Source: an uncultured Alphaproteobacteria bacterium
GTDB taxonomy: Bacteria > Pseudomonadota > Alphaproteobacteria > RF32 > CAG-239
Assembly: GCA_910587405.1 (NCBI GenBank)
Contig: CAJUKS010000017.1
Span: 1-21,390 of the forward strand
Length of the DNA: 21,390 nucleotides
Direction: 5' to 3'
Shown: positions 1-4,814 of the stretch, piece by piece
How the letters are laid out: each line of letters begins with the position of its first letter
How positions within the stretch are numbered: position 1 is the stretch's first letter
Position numbers and translations under genes: made by a program
The notes under the pieces: model-generated
What the model was told of the DNA's origin: nothing
Seen by the model: only the letters and a program-made list of their open reading frames with translations
Database searches by the model: none

Positions 1-1
1 T

Positions 2-397
2 ACAGTTGAATTTCCGCCAGTCAATGACAACACCAGAGGAATTATCAACTATTTTGCCGCACCGGAGTTGTTAGAGGCCGACGGCTATCTGTCGTTTGTT
101 GGTATGGAATACCCGGCTGACGGCAAAAACTACTCGGCAGTTTATGAAGTCCGAGATAACAAAATCTATCAGAGCTGGCAGGAAATCGTCCCCGAACCGG
201 AAGATGAACCTGCGATTCCGGCCGAAGAACAGCGGCGGCAGGCCTATCTCGCTATAACTGACGGTATGGAAGCCGAACTCGCCTATAAGACGCGTAAAGG
301 CTATCCGGCAGAGGAATTAAAAGCCATTGAAGAGAAAATCGACCGGCTGCGTGCGCAAATTAAAACCATGTATCCAGACGAGGCGGAAGTTCAATGA
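2..397 (+). CDS. Probable phage tail-region protein, 5' end outside window
   Basis: The reading frame is open from base 2 and has no start in the window that must be used, so this is the C-terminal 131 residues of a longer protein. A TTG at 68 is possible, but in-frame coding upstream of it (TVEFPPVNDN...) reads naturally. The N-terminal part is beta-rich in character. It is followed by an acidic/proline linker (EPEDEPAIPAEE) and a charged helical tail (EELKAIEEKIDRLRAQIKTMYP). A helical tail ending in a '(Y)P' motif resembles small tail-associated or tail-fibre proteins of phages, but I do not recognise the family. Its stop overlaps the start of the next gene (ATGA), which fits translational coupling with the lysis genes. 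The phage assignment rests mainly on these neighbours. Confidence 0.55.
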   Translation, partial: TVEFPPVNDNTRGIINYFAAPELLEADGYLSFVGMEYPADGKNYSAVYEVRDNKIYQSWQEIVPEPEDEPAIPAEEQRRQAYLAITDGMEAELAYKTRKGYPAEELKAIEEKIDRLRAQIKTMYPDEAEVQ

Positions 398-609
398 AAA
401 GCGCCGCTTTGTATTTATTAATAGCCGGATTGCTCGGTTGCAGCTGGTTTTTTGCTTATCAATCAGGAAAAAAACAGGCCAATTTTGAACATGTCGTAAA
501 GCAACAAGAGGTTATCAAAGATGAGAAAAATTGCGCGAATAATCTTCTGGCCAAGCCTAGCCTTAATGACGATGCCGTTGTTCGGCTGCTCGACGCCGGC
601 CGTTTGTAA
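394..609 (+). CDS. Rz-like inner-membrane spanin (i-spanin) candidate
   Basis: A 71-residue protein with an N-terminal hydrophobic segment (about residues 5-22) followed by a hydrophilic, Lys/Glu-rich stretch (residues 25-47). This is the layout of phage i-spanins: an N-in transmembrane anchor and a periplasmic helix. Spanins fuse inner and outer membrane in the last step of Gram-negative host lysis. The start overlaps the previous stop by 4 bp (ATGA). Its last 89 bases (521-609) are shared, in the +1 frame, with a lipoprotein gene; this overlap is the classic Rz/Rz1 signature. It is shorter than lambda Rz (153 aa), and the C-terminal 25 residues lack an obvious coiled coil. The call is inferred from architecture, not from recognised sequence similarity. 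Confidence 0.5.
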   Translation: MKSAALYLLIAGLLGCSWFFAYQSGKKQANFEHVVKQQEVIKDEKNCANNLLAKPSLNDDAVVRLLDAGRL

Positions 610-751
610 AGCGGATTGCATCGCCTGGCCGGTTGGAGGAAAGCCGGTTGCCGGTGTTTATCGCAAGCTGACCGCAGAAGACCGAGCCGTCATGAATGAA
701 TGGCTTAACAGACTTTATAAAGTCCGCCAACTCCCGACTTTTTGTCAGTAA
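521..751 (+). CDS. Rz1-like outer-membrane lipoprotein spanin (o-spanin) candidate
   Basis: A 76-residue protein that begins inside the preceding spanin-like gene in a different frame. It starts with a positively charged n-region (MRKIAR), a hydrophobic core and a lipobox ending LFGC, which predicts lipidation at Cys23. The mature chain would be 54 residues, with further cysteines at 29, 33 and 75. In the spanin model the lipoprotein sits in the outer membrane and binds the i-spanin across the periplasm. It is longer and less proline-rich than lambda Rz1 (40 aa mature), so another small phage lipoprotein is possible. The embedded start, the lipobox and the neighbouring transmembrane protein together support the spanin call. 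Confidence 0.5.
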   Translation: MRKIARIIFWPSLALMTMPLFGCSTPAVCKADCIAWPVGGKPVAGVYRKLTAEDRAVMNEWLNRLYKVRQLPTFCQ

Positions 752-763
752 TTATTATTCAAT

Positions 764-831
764 AGCGGACGGGGCGCGCCAACGCCCCGCCTTGCGGATT
801 GCTCTCCGCAAAGAGAAAGCCCGTCCGGGCG
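764..831 (+). other. GC-rich intergenic stretch with nested hairpins
   Basis: Between the lysis genes and the methyltransferase lie several complementary segments: GC-rich hairpin 770-776/783-789 (7 bp); hairpin 792-798/805-811 (7 bp, TTGCGGA/TCCGCAA); and GCCC 819-822/GGGC 827-830. A longer alternative pairing, CGGACGGG (766-773) with CCCGTCCG (820-827), would enclose the second hairpin and exclude the first. No T-tract follows directly, so this is not a standard Rho-independent terminator. It could be an RNA-processing or late-transcript element. Function unknown. Confidence 0.4.
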
Positions 832-884
832 GTCTTCCTGCTCACTATACATCTAATTAAATGCAGGAAAGGAAATAGAACATT

Positions 885-1715
885 ATGAGAACAAAATCAA
901 TACAAAATATTGTTAATTTTGAGGTTAAACCGATAAACCCGATTGCGCCTTATCTGGGCGGCAAGCGGTTGCTGGCCAAGACTATAATTCCTTTAATAGA
1001 TAAAATCCCACACAATATATATTGTGAACCTTTCATTGGTATGGGCGGCATCTTTTTCAGACGGACAAAAAAGCCAAAATGCGAGGCTGTCAATGACATA
1101 AACAGCGAAATCGTCAACATGTTCCGTATGGTGGAGCGTTTCCCGGATTATCTGGCCGATATGTTGCGGTTTAAGATTTGCAGCCGCGCCGAGTTCAAAC
1201 GTATGCTTGCCACCCCGCCGCTGCTCTTGACCGAGCTGGAGCGAGCCGTCAGATACTTGTATATTCAAAAAAATGCTTTCGGAGGCAAGACATTTAGCCA
1301 GGTTTTCGGAGTTGCACTTGAGCGAACGCGCTTTGATTCCGAGCGTATCATTCCGCAAATTCACATGCTGCACAAACGTTTGGCCGGTGTTTATGTTGAA
1401 TGCTTGCCGTATCAGGAGTTTATAAAACGCTACGACCGGCCGGACACGCTGTTTTATCTCGATCCGCCGTACTGGGGCTGTGAAAGCTTTTACGGAAAAG
1501 ACTTTTTCAGCCGGGCGGATTTTGGCGAACTGGCCAAGCTCTTAAAGGGCATAAAAGGCAAATTTATAATGAGTATTAACGACGTACCAGAAATCAGGGC
1601 AATATTCAAAGGCTTTCACCAGAAGGAAGTCAACACCCGCTACACCGCCGGCACCCAATCCGGCAAAAAAGCCGCAGAACTGCTGATCGGCAATATTGAC
1701 TTAAGTCTTTTGTAA
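885..1715 (+). CDS. D12-class (Dam-like) DNA adenine N6-methyltransferase
   Basis: A 276-residue SAM-dependent methyltransferase predicted to methylate adenine N6 in DNA. Visible motifs are YLGGK at 23-27 (motif X; substrate-strand and SAM contacts), EPFIGMG at 48-54 (FxGxG motif I, SAM binding), NDIN at 70-73, and the catalytic DPPY at 193-196 (motif IV). The order X-I-IV is that of the D12/Dam (alpha) class. Length matches Dam-type enzymes (about 260-290 aa). A purine-rich Shine-Dalgarno stretch (AGGAAAGGAAA, about 866-876) precedes the ATG. No restriction endonuclease gene is adjacent. Next to lysis genes it is most likely a solitary phage methyltransferase that protects phage DNA or affects regulation. 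The recognition sequence cannot be read from this window. Its stop overlaps the stop of the convergent gene by 15 bp. Confidence 0.9.
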   Translation: MRTKSIQNIVNFEVKPINPIAPYLGGKRLLAKTIIPLIDKIPHNIYCEPFIGMGGIFFRRTKKPKCEAVNDINSEIVNMFRMVERFPDYLADMLRFKICSRAEFKRMLATPPLLLTELERAVRYLYIQKNAFGGKTFSQVFGVALERTRFDSERIIPQIHMLHKRLAGVYVECLPYQEFIKRYDRPDTLFYLDPPYWGCESFYGKDFFSRADFGELAKLLKGIKGKFIMSINDVPEIRAIFKGFHQKEVNTRYTAGTQSGKKAAELLIGNIDLSLL

Positions 1716-2024
1716 TTCGGCAAATGCCGGGGTTTGGCAGGTTTTGACATATTCGGCTTTCAGCAGTTCGTCATCCTGCCATACTTCGGCCCAAATGCCG
1801 ATTTGATAACACCCCGACCAGTATTCCGGTTTAACGGCCGACAAAGCTTTTTGATATTCGTTTTGCGCGGCCGTCGGCTTGTCATAGCAAAGCCAGAAGC
1901 GGCCGGACGTTCTGAACGCCGTCCCGTCCCAAACGGCCCGATAATAAACGCCGCGGGCGGATAAATCGGCTTCAAGCCGGATTGTGTAAACCGTTGTTAT
2001 CATATAAACAGCATAACCGGTCAT
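1701..2024 (-). CDS. Hypothetical protein, convergent to the methyltransferase
   Basis: A 107-residue protein rich in Tyr, Trp and charged residues, with no signal peptide or transmembrane segment. Natural-looking composition (for example RGVYYRAVWDGTAFRTSGRF) and its own upstream promoter support a real gene; I recognise no family. Two starts are possible: ATG at 2024 and ATG at 2003 (MITTVYTIRLEAD). Neither has a convincing Shine-Dalgarno site, so the start is uncertain. It lies tail-to-tail with the methyltransferase and is the last gene before the tRNA-Pro attachment region. It is therefore probably a prophage-borne accessory (moron-like) gene that could be expressed from the lysogen independently of the late operon. 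Confidence 0.6.
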   Translation of the reverse strand: MTGYAVYMITTVYTIRLEADLSARGVYYRAVWDGTAFRTSGRFWLCYDKPTAAQNEYQKALSAVKPEYWSGCYQIGIWAEVWQDDELLKAEYVKTCQTPAFAELQKT

Positions 2025-2060
2025 CTGGTGCGGTAAAAAGCCGGAAAAAGGTCTATATGT

Positions 2061-2112
2061 ATTATAGCAAAGGCAATCCTTAAGATTTACCGTCCGTTAA
2101 ACGAACGTTTAA
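2061..2112 (-). promoter_or_regulatory. Promoter -10 and upstream dyad for the 107-aa gene
   Basis: On the minus strand a perfect TATAAT lies at 2066-2061, 37 bp before the ATG at 2024. No good -35 hexamer is seen at the right spacing. Upstream, at 2097-2112, is the dyad TTAAACG-AA-CGTTTAA with 7-bp arms, well placed for an activator or repressor. The half-site context CCGTTAAAC occurs again at 2129-2137. The -10 is read directly; its regulation is inferred. Confidence 0.45.
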
Positions 2113-2113
2113 A

Positions 2114-2151
2114 AACGGCTTAAAAAAGCCGTTAAACAAAGATTTTTTTTT
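2114..2151 (+). terminator. Weak hairpin followed by T-run
   Basis: AACGGC (2114-2119) pairs with GCCGTT (2128-2133) around an A-rich loop. A run of T follows at 2142-2151, but 8 bases after the stem instead of directly. It could end plus-strand read-through from the phage genes, but the stem is short. Call is tentative. Confidence 0.25.
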
Positions 2152-2157
2152 AGATTT

Positions 2158-2247
2158 TATGTAAAACCAAATTGCAATTTTGGACACAAAAGCCGCAGAA
2201 AAGCTATGTAAAACCATCTTTCGCGCTACGTAAAACCATTTTGCGCG
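2158..2247 (+). repeat. Direct repeats TAYGTAAAACCA beside the att-like region
   Basis: TATGTAAAACCA occurs at 2158-2169 and 2205-2216, and TACGTAAAACCA at 2227-2238. The last two belong to near-identical 22-bp tandem units (2204-2225 and 2226-2247), each ending in a CGCG. They lie just inside the duplicated tRNA end, where phage integrase arm-type or excisionase sites are normally found. That role is inferred from position only. Confidence 0.45.
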
Positions 2248-2252
2248 CTACA

Positions 2253-2338
2253 CCGGAGGTTCAAATCCCTCATCCCGACAAAAAAACAACCCTACCAGAA
2301 AGCAGGGTTGTTTTTTATCTGGTCGGGACGAGAGGATT
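2253..2338. repeat. tRNA-Pro 3'-end duplicate, probable attachment-site remnant (copy A)
   Basis: This 86-bp segment matches 2439-2524 without gaps and with about 4 mismatches. It includes a palindromic terminator (AACAACCCT 2285-2293 / AGGGTTGTT 2304-2312). Read on the minus strand, bases 2320-2338 are the last 19 bases of the tRNA-Pro gene, with part of the T-loop, the T-stem and acceptor 3' strands, discriminator and CCA. Beyond 2338 the match to the tRNA stops abruptly. A displaced tRNA 3' end next to phage genes is the usual trace of integrase-mediated insertion (attL/attR). The loop of copy A differs from copy B while the stem is kept. Confidence 0.6.
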
Positions 2339-2438
2339 GTCCGCGACATTGCTGCGCAATGCTTGTTCCACAGGCGCTCATATGCTTCGCATACCGGCGT
2401 TCTTTCGCCCGCCTTTCGCTGGTAGTCGAACCTCCTTC

Positions 2439-2524
2439 CCGGAGGTTCAAATCCCTCATCCCGACAAAAAAACAACCCTGCTCGAAAGCAAGGTTGTTTT
2501 TTATCTGGTCGGGACGAGAGGATT
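2439..2524. repeat. Second copy of the 86-bp repeat, overlapping the intact tRNA (copy B)
   Basis: Same segment as 2253-2338, displaced by 186 bp. Here the tRNA part continues into the complete tRNA-Pro. The repeat's left end (2439-2465) is a slightly degenerate inverted copy of the tRNA T-arm and acceptor 3' end, lying on the other side of the terminator. The whole unit is therefore a large interrupted palindrome, with arms about 2439-2465 and 2508-2535. A further short inverted repeat, GAACCTCC (2428-2435)/GGAGGTTC (2441-2448), sits at its left edge. Confidence 0.6.
2466..2498 (-). terminator. Rho-independent terminator of tRNA-Pro
   Basis: On the minus strand a 12-bp stem (2498-2487 with 2482-2471) closes a UUCG tetraloop and runs into seven T's (2472-2466). 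One position pairs only as G-U on the minus-strand RNA (a C-A mismatch on the plus strand), so it works best as a terminator for the minus-strand tRNA. It begins 7 bp after the encoded CCA. Confidence 0.8.
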
Positions 2525-2582
2525 CGAACCTCCGACATCTTGCACCCCATGCAAGCGCTCTACCAGGCTGAACTACGTCCCG
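2506..2582 (-). tRNA. tRNA-Pro, anticodon GGG, CCA encoded
   Basis: The minus strand folds as a complete 77-base cloverleaf: acceptor CGGGACG/CGTCCCG, D-arm (GTTC...GAGC), anticodon stem CTTGC/GCAAG with 7-base loop ATGGGGT (anticodon GGG, T33 and purine 37), variable region ATGTC, T-arm with loop TTCGAAT, discriminator A and genomically encoded CCA. It reads CCC and CCU proline codons. The 3' end appears duplicated at 2320-2338, consistent with this gene having served as an integration target. Open reading frames across this stretch on both strands are artefacts. Confidence 0.95.
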
Positions 2583-2742
2583 AATGTTCTTTTACAATAA
2601 TTTTTTTCAGTTGGTGCAAGATGTCGCCGACATCTTGTCTTGCGCCGTAAGTTTCGCCCTCAGGCTCAACAACGCCGCTTCGGTCACTTGTTTTGTAACA
2701 GCGGTCCAGCTTCGCTGCCGCTTGCCTCCCGCTTAACAAAAC
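2564..2742. repeat. 179-bp direct repeat, copy 1 (tRNA 5' part plus upstream region)
   Basis: Nearly identical (about 95% by eye, one 1-bp indel) to 2828-3005. It spans the tRNA-Pro 5' end, its promoter and about 120 bp of upstream sequence. Inside is a 10-bp perfect inverted repeat, CAAGATGTCG/CGACATCTTG (2617-2626, 2628-2637), derived from the tRNA anticodon/variable arm. The rest (2638-2742) has no start-to-stop gene with a ribosome site and looks non-coding. Confidence 0.75.
2591..2619 (-). promoter_or_regulatory. Promoter of tRNA-Pro
   Basis: On the minus strand TTGCAC (2619-2614), a 17-bp spacer and TGTAAA (2596-2591) lie about 8 bp before the mature 5' end. The -35 falls inside a 14-base inverted copy (2613-2626) of the tRNA's own anticodon-arm sequence (2533-2546). 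The same promoter is kept in the duplicate at 2854-2882, as TTGTAC and TGTAAA with a 17-bp spacer. Confidence 0.55.
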
Positions 2743-2755
2743 GGCGTCCGTCGTT

Positions 2756-2782
2756 AAAAAATGTTTCTCAGGAACATTTTTT
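2756..2782. terminator. Symmetric hairpin with A- and T-runs
   Basis: AAAAAATGTT (2756-2765) and AACATTTTTT (2773-2782) form a 10-bp stem with a 7-base loop. It can act in either direction. On the minus strand it lies just downstream of the broken tRNA-Pro copy and may be that copy's former terminator. A short CG-rich dyad (GGCCTCCGGCC, 2783-2793) sits beside it. Confidence 0.5.
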
Positions 2783-2791
2783 GGCCTCCGG

Positions 2792-2846
2792 CCCCATGCA
2801 AGCGCTCTCTCGCAACCGACGTTCGGTCAGGCTGAACGACGTCCCG
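2792..2846 (-). pseudogene. Broken tRNA-Pro 5' half
   Basis: Bases 2846-2828 and 2808-2792 (minus strand) match the acceptor 5' strand, D-arm and anticodon-stem region of the intact tRNA-Pro. The T-arm and 3' half are absent. The D-loop region is interrupted by about 19 extra bases (2809-2827), which contain a small inverted repeat (ACCGA/TCGGT). It has the same promoter as the intact gene (2854-2882), so it may still be transcribed, but it cannot make a functional tRNA. It is a relic of tandem duplication or of an earlier integration. Confidence 0.65.
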
Positions 2847-3005
2847 AATGTTTTTTACAATAATTTTTTTCAGTTGGTACAAGATGCCGCCGACATCTTG
2901 TCTTGCGCCGTAAGTTTCGCCCTTAGGCTCAACAACGCCGCTTCGGTCACTTGTTTTGTAACAGCGGTCCGGCTTCGCTGCCGCTTGCCTCCCGCTTAAC
3001 AAAAC
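2828..3005. repeat. 178-bp direct repeat, copy 2
   Basis: Duplicate of 2564-2742, displaced by about 264 bp. It begins within the broken tRNA 5' half and ends at the same AACAAAAC string as copy 1. Only a handful of substitutions separate the two copies, so the duplication is recent or kept uniform by recombination. Confidence 0.75.
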
Positions 3006-3036
3006 TTATATAAAACGATCGCGGTTTAAATGCAAG

Positions 3037-3129
3037 AACTTTTTTGGGGACAATGAACATTGTTGATAGGGCGAACGGTTGCAATATTTGTTGCCCTCCG
3101 GCAACCGCAGCGACTGATCAAAAAAGTTT
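3037..3129. other. Gene-free stretch with layered inverted repeats
   Basis: Outer arms AACTTTTTT (3037-3045) and AAAAAAGTT (3121-3129) enclose three further elements. One is the dyad ACAATG-AA-CATTGT (3050-3063). The other two are competing hairpins: CGGTTGC (3076-3082)/GCAACCG (3101-3107) or GTTGCC (3090-3095)/GGCAAC (3100-3105). No ORF with a ribosome site lies here. It could be a small structured RNA, a protein-binding array or a decayed repeat. A T-rich tract follows at 3127-3140. Confidence 0.35.
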
Positions 3130-3163
3130 TTCCTTTTTTGCAGATAATAAATTATAAGTTGTA

Positions 3164-3192
3164 TTGACAGTCGCATCCGGTTTGTTTAAAGA
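3164..3192 (+). promoter_or_regulatory. Sigma-70 type promoter of the Y-family polymerase
   Basis: TTGACA (3164-3169), a 17-bp spacer and TAAAGA (3187-3192). The SOS box overlaps the end of the -10 and the expected transcription start, so LexA bound there should block initiation. Confidence 0.65.
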
Positions 3193-3205
3193 ACAAAATA
3201 AGAAC
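3191..3205 (+). promoter_or_regulatory. LexA (SOS) operator, alphaproteobacterial type
   Basis: GAAC-AAAATAA-GAAC is an exact match to the direct-repeat SOS box of Alphaproteobacteria (GTTC-N7-GTTC or its complement GAAC-N7-GAAC). It lies 13 bp before the chosen ATG and overlaps the promoter. This is the standard arrangement for a DNA-damage-inducible gene. Confidence 0.8.
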
Positions 3206-3217
3206 AAAGGAAAAAAC

Positions 3218-4375
3218 ATGATTCAGCATATGATCGCCTTAGTCGATTGCGACAGCTTTTTTGTCAGTTGCGAACAAGTAAAAAACCCAACATTGCGCGG
3301 CCGGCCGGTATGTGTGGTTACCGGCGAAAACGGCTGTGTGGTTTCTCGCTCCCGGGAGGCCAAAAAAGCCGGTGTGAAAATGGGAATGCCGCTGTTCATG
3401 GCCCGCCGCGAATTTCCTGATGTGATTTATCTTAACGGATGTCATGATCTTTATCGTCGTTTTTCGGCACAGGTTATGAATCATTTGCGGGCGTTGGTTG
3501 CCGAAGTGGAAGTGGTCTCGATTGACGAAGCTTACGCCGATTTAACCTCGCTTGATGCGGTGTATCATACCGATTATTTTTCTTTGGCCCGCCAAATACG
3601 CGAAAAAATTTTCCGAGCGGTCGGCATCCCGGTTTCAATTGGAATTGCCCCGTCCAAAAAGCTGGCCAAACTTGCCAGTGACAAAGCCAAAAATACCGGC
3701 GGCGTTTTTTCGATTACTTCCGAACAAATCAAAACGGTTTTGCAACAAACCGATATAAACGATATTTGCGGTATCGGCCGCAGTCATTCCAAGCTGATGG
3801 GGTATAACGGTATCGGTACCGCCTGGGATTATGTCAGTCAGCCGGATGCATGGATACGCCGGCGGATGGGGGTGAGCGGCCTTGATTTGAAATATGAACT
3901 GCTGGGGTATTATATCCACAAGCTGGAAACCCGGCCGGCGCCGCCGCAGTCGGTGCAGGATACGTCGGCGCTGCCTGTTTTTACTTCCGATCCCGAGATC
4001 ATCCGATCGCAGCTTCGTTGTCATTTGCACCAAGCGTGTCGGCGAATGCGCCGGGATAACTGTTTTTGCACGGTGGCGGGGATCATGCTGCGTACCAAAG
4101 ATTTTGCGGTGATTTCCGACCGAGTCAAGCTTTCGGCAGCCTCTAACGCCGAGTTGGATATTGCGGCGGCATTGATTCCTTTGTTAAAAAACATTTATCG
4201 CCCCGGGATTGTTTATCGCAGCAGCGGAGTGTGCCTTTCCGGGTTGGTCTGCCGCGAAAACGATCAACCGGAACTGTTTGACAGTCTGCAGTTCAAAAGC
4301 AGTCCGCTGTCGGAGGCATGGGACCTGTTAGAAAACAAATTCGGCCGCGATGTTTTGAAAAACGGGTGGTTTTAG
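3218..4375 (+). CDS. Y-family translesion DNA polymerase (UmuC/DinB family)
   Basis: A 385-residue error-prone polymerase that copies past DNA lesions. The catalytic carboxylates are visible: D10 and D12 in LVDCDSFF, and D103-E104 in SIDEAY. F15 is at the steric-gate position that excludes ribonucleotides. GCVVSRSREAKKAGVKMGMP (39-58) is close to the UmuC fingers motif. PVSIGIAPSKKLAKLASDKAK and the GIGRSHSKL helix-hairpin-helix follow, then a little-finger domain. UmuC-like residues dominate, but the protein is shorter than E. coli UmuC (422 aa) and no umuD is adjacent, so DinB-type function is possible. ATG 3218 was chosen because AAAGG lies 7 bp upstream and because the alternative TTG at 3164 is the promoter -35. 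The SOS box predicts LexA control. It stands alone and converges with the membrane gene at 4377. Confidence 0.93.
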   Translation: MIQHMIALVDCDSFFVSCEQVKNPTLRGRPVCVVTGENGCVVSRSREAKKAGVKMGMPLFMARREFPDVIYLNGCHDLYRRFSAQVMNHLRALVAEVEVVSIDEAYADLTSLDAVYHTDYFSLARQIREKIFRAVGIPVSIGIAPSKKLAKLASDKAKNTGGVFSITSEQIKTVLQQTDINDICGIGRSHSKLMGYNGIGTAWDYVSQPDAWIRRRMGVSGLDLKYELLGYYIHKLETRPAPPQSVQDTSALPVFTSDPEIIRSQLRCHLHQACRRMRRDNCFCTVAGIMLRTKDFAVISDRVKLSAASNAELDIAAALIPLLKNIYRPGIVYRSSGVCLSGLVCRENDQPELFDSLQFKSSPLSEAWDLLENKFGRDVLKNGWF

Positions 4376-4376
4376 C

Positions 4377-4814
4377 TTATTTAAAGACGTTCTTGAAATT
4401 AAGCGCAAACAAAATGACTTGTACAATGGTCAGCACCAATGCGGCAACGCTGCCGAAAATTTGAATCGCGGGACTGAAATCAGCGGGCAAAACAATGCTC
4501 AGACTGAGGAGAGCAGCACCGGCAAACGGCAGATATTTGAGCGGGCGGCCGATTTTAATGTATTTTGACAAGGCGGATTGTATAACTCCGAAAATGCTCA
4601 GCCAGACCGCCAGGTAAATGATGACGACCGGGGAAAGACCGTTGACTTGATACCACGGCACAAACGGCAGAAAAGAAGACAAAATTTCGGCGGCCGTGAA
4701 CAGGATAATCAAAACCGACAAGTTGGCGGTGACATATAAAATTCGGTAGACCGGAAGACTGTCCAGCCAGAAAACGGCGATAATCAACAGCGAAAAGAGG
4801 ATAATCAGCGGCAT
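4377..4814 (-). CDS. Small multi-pass membrane protein, unknown function
   Basis: A 145-residue, very hydrophobic protein with about four to five predicted transmembrane segments (about residues 2-17, 22-42, 57-76, 93-110 and 117-139) and a short basic loop (SKYIKIGRPLKY). I recognise no family. The frame stays open upstream, but that part lies antiparallel to good coding sequence of ogt in another frame and has biased, arginine-rich composition, so ATG 4814 is the better start. It overlaps the ogt stop by 10 bp, which suggests co-transcription and translational coupling from the ogt promoter. Nothing in the sequence links it to DNA repair. It ends 1 bp from the stop of the convergent polymerase gene. 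Confidence 0.75.
   Translation of the reverse strand: MPLIILFSLLIIAVFWLDSLPVYRILYVTANLSVLIILFTAAEILSSFLPFVPWYQVNGLSPVVIIYLAVWLSIFGVIQSALSKYIKIGRPLKYLPFAGAALLSLSIVLPADFSPAIQIFGSVAALVLTIVQVILFALNFKNVFK

Noticed and set aside
2172..2600. Plus-strand ORFs of 142 and 87 codons and a 100-codon minus ORF across the tRNA-Pro region
   Set aside because: They are translations of the tRNA, its terminator and the duplicated tRNA end (phrases like GREDSNLRHLAPHASALPG are known tRNA artefacts). No ribosome sites.
2640..3002. ORFs of 119 (plus) and 82 (minus) codons inside the 178-bp repeats
   Set aside because: They follow the repeat and the broken tRNA, have no ribosome site, and the same peptide phrases recur in both repeat copies. 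Treated as non-coding.
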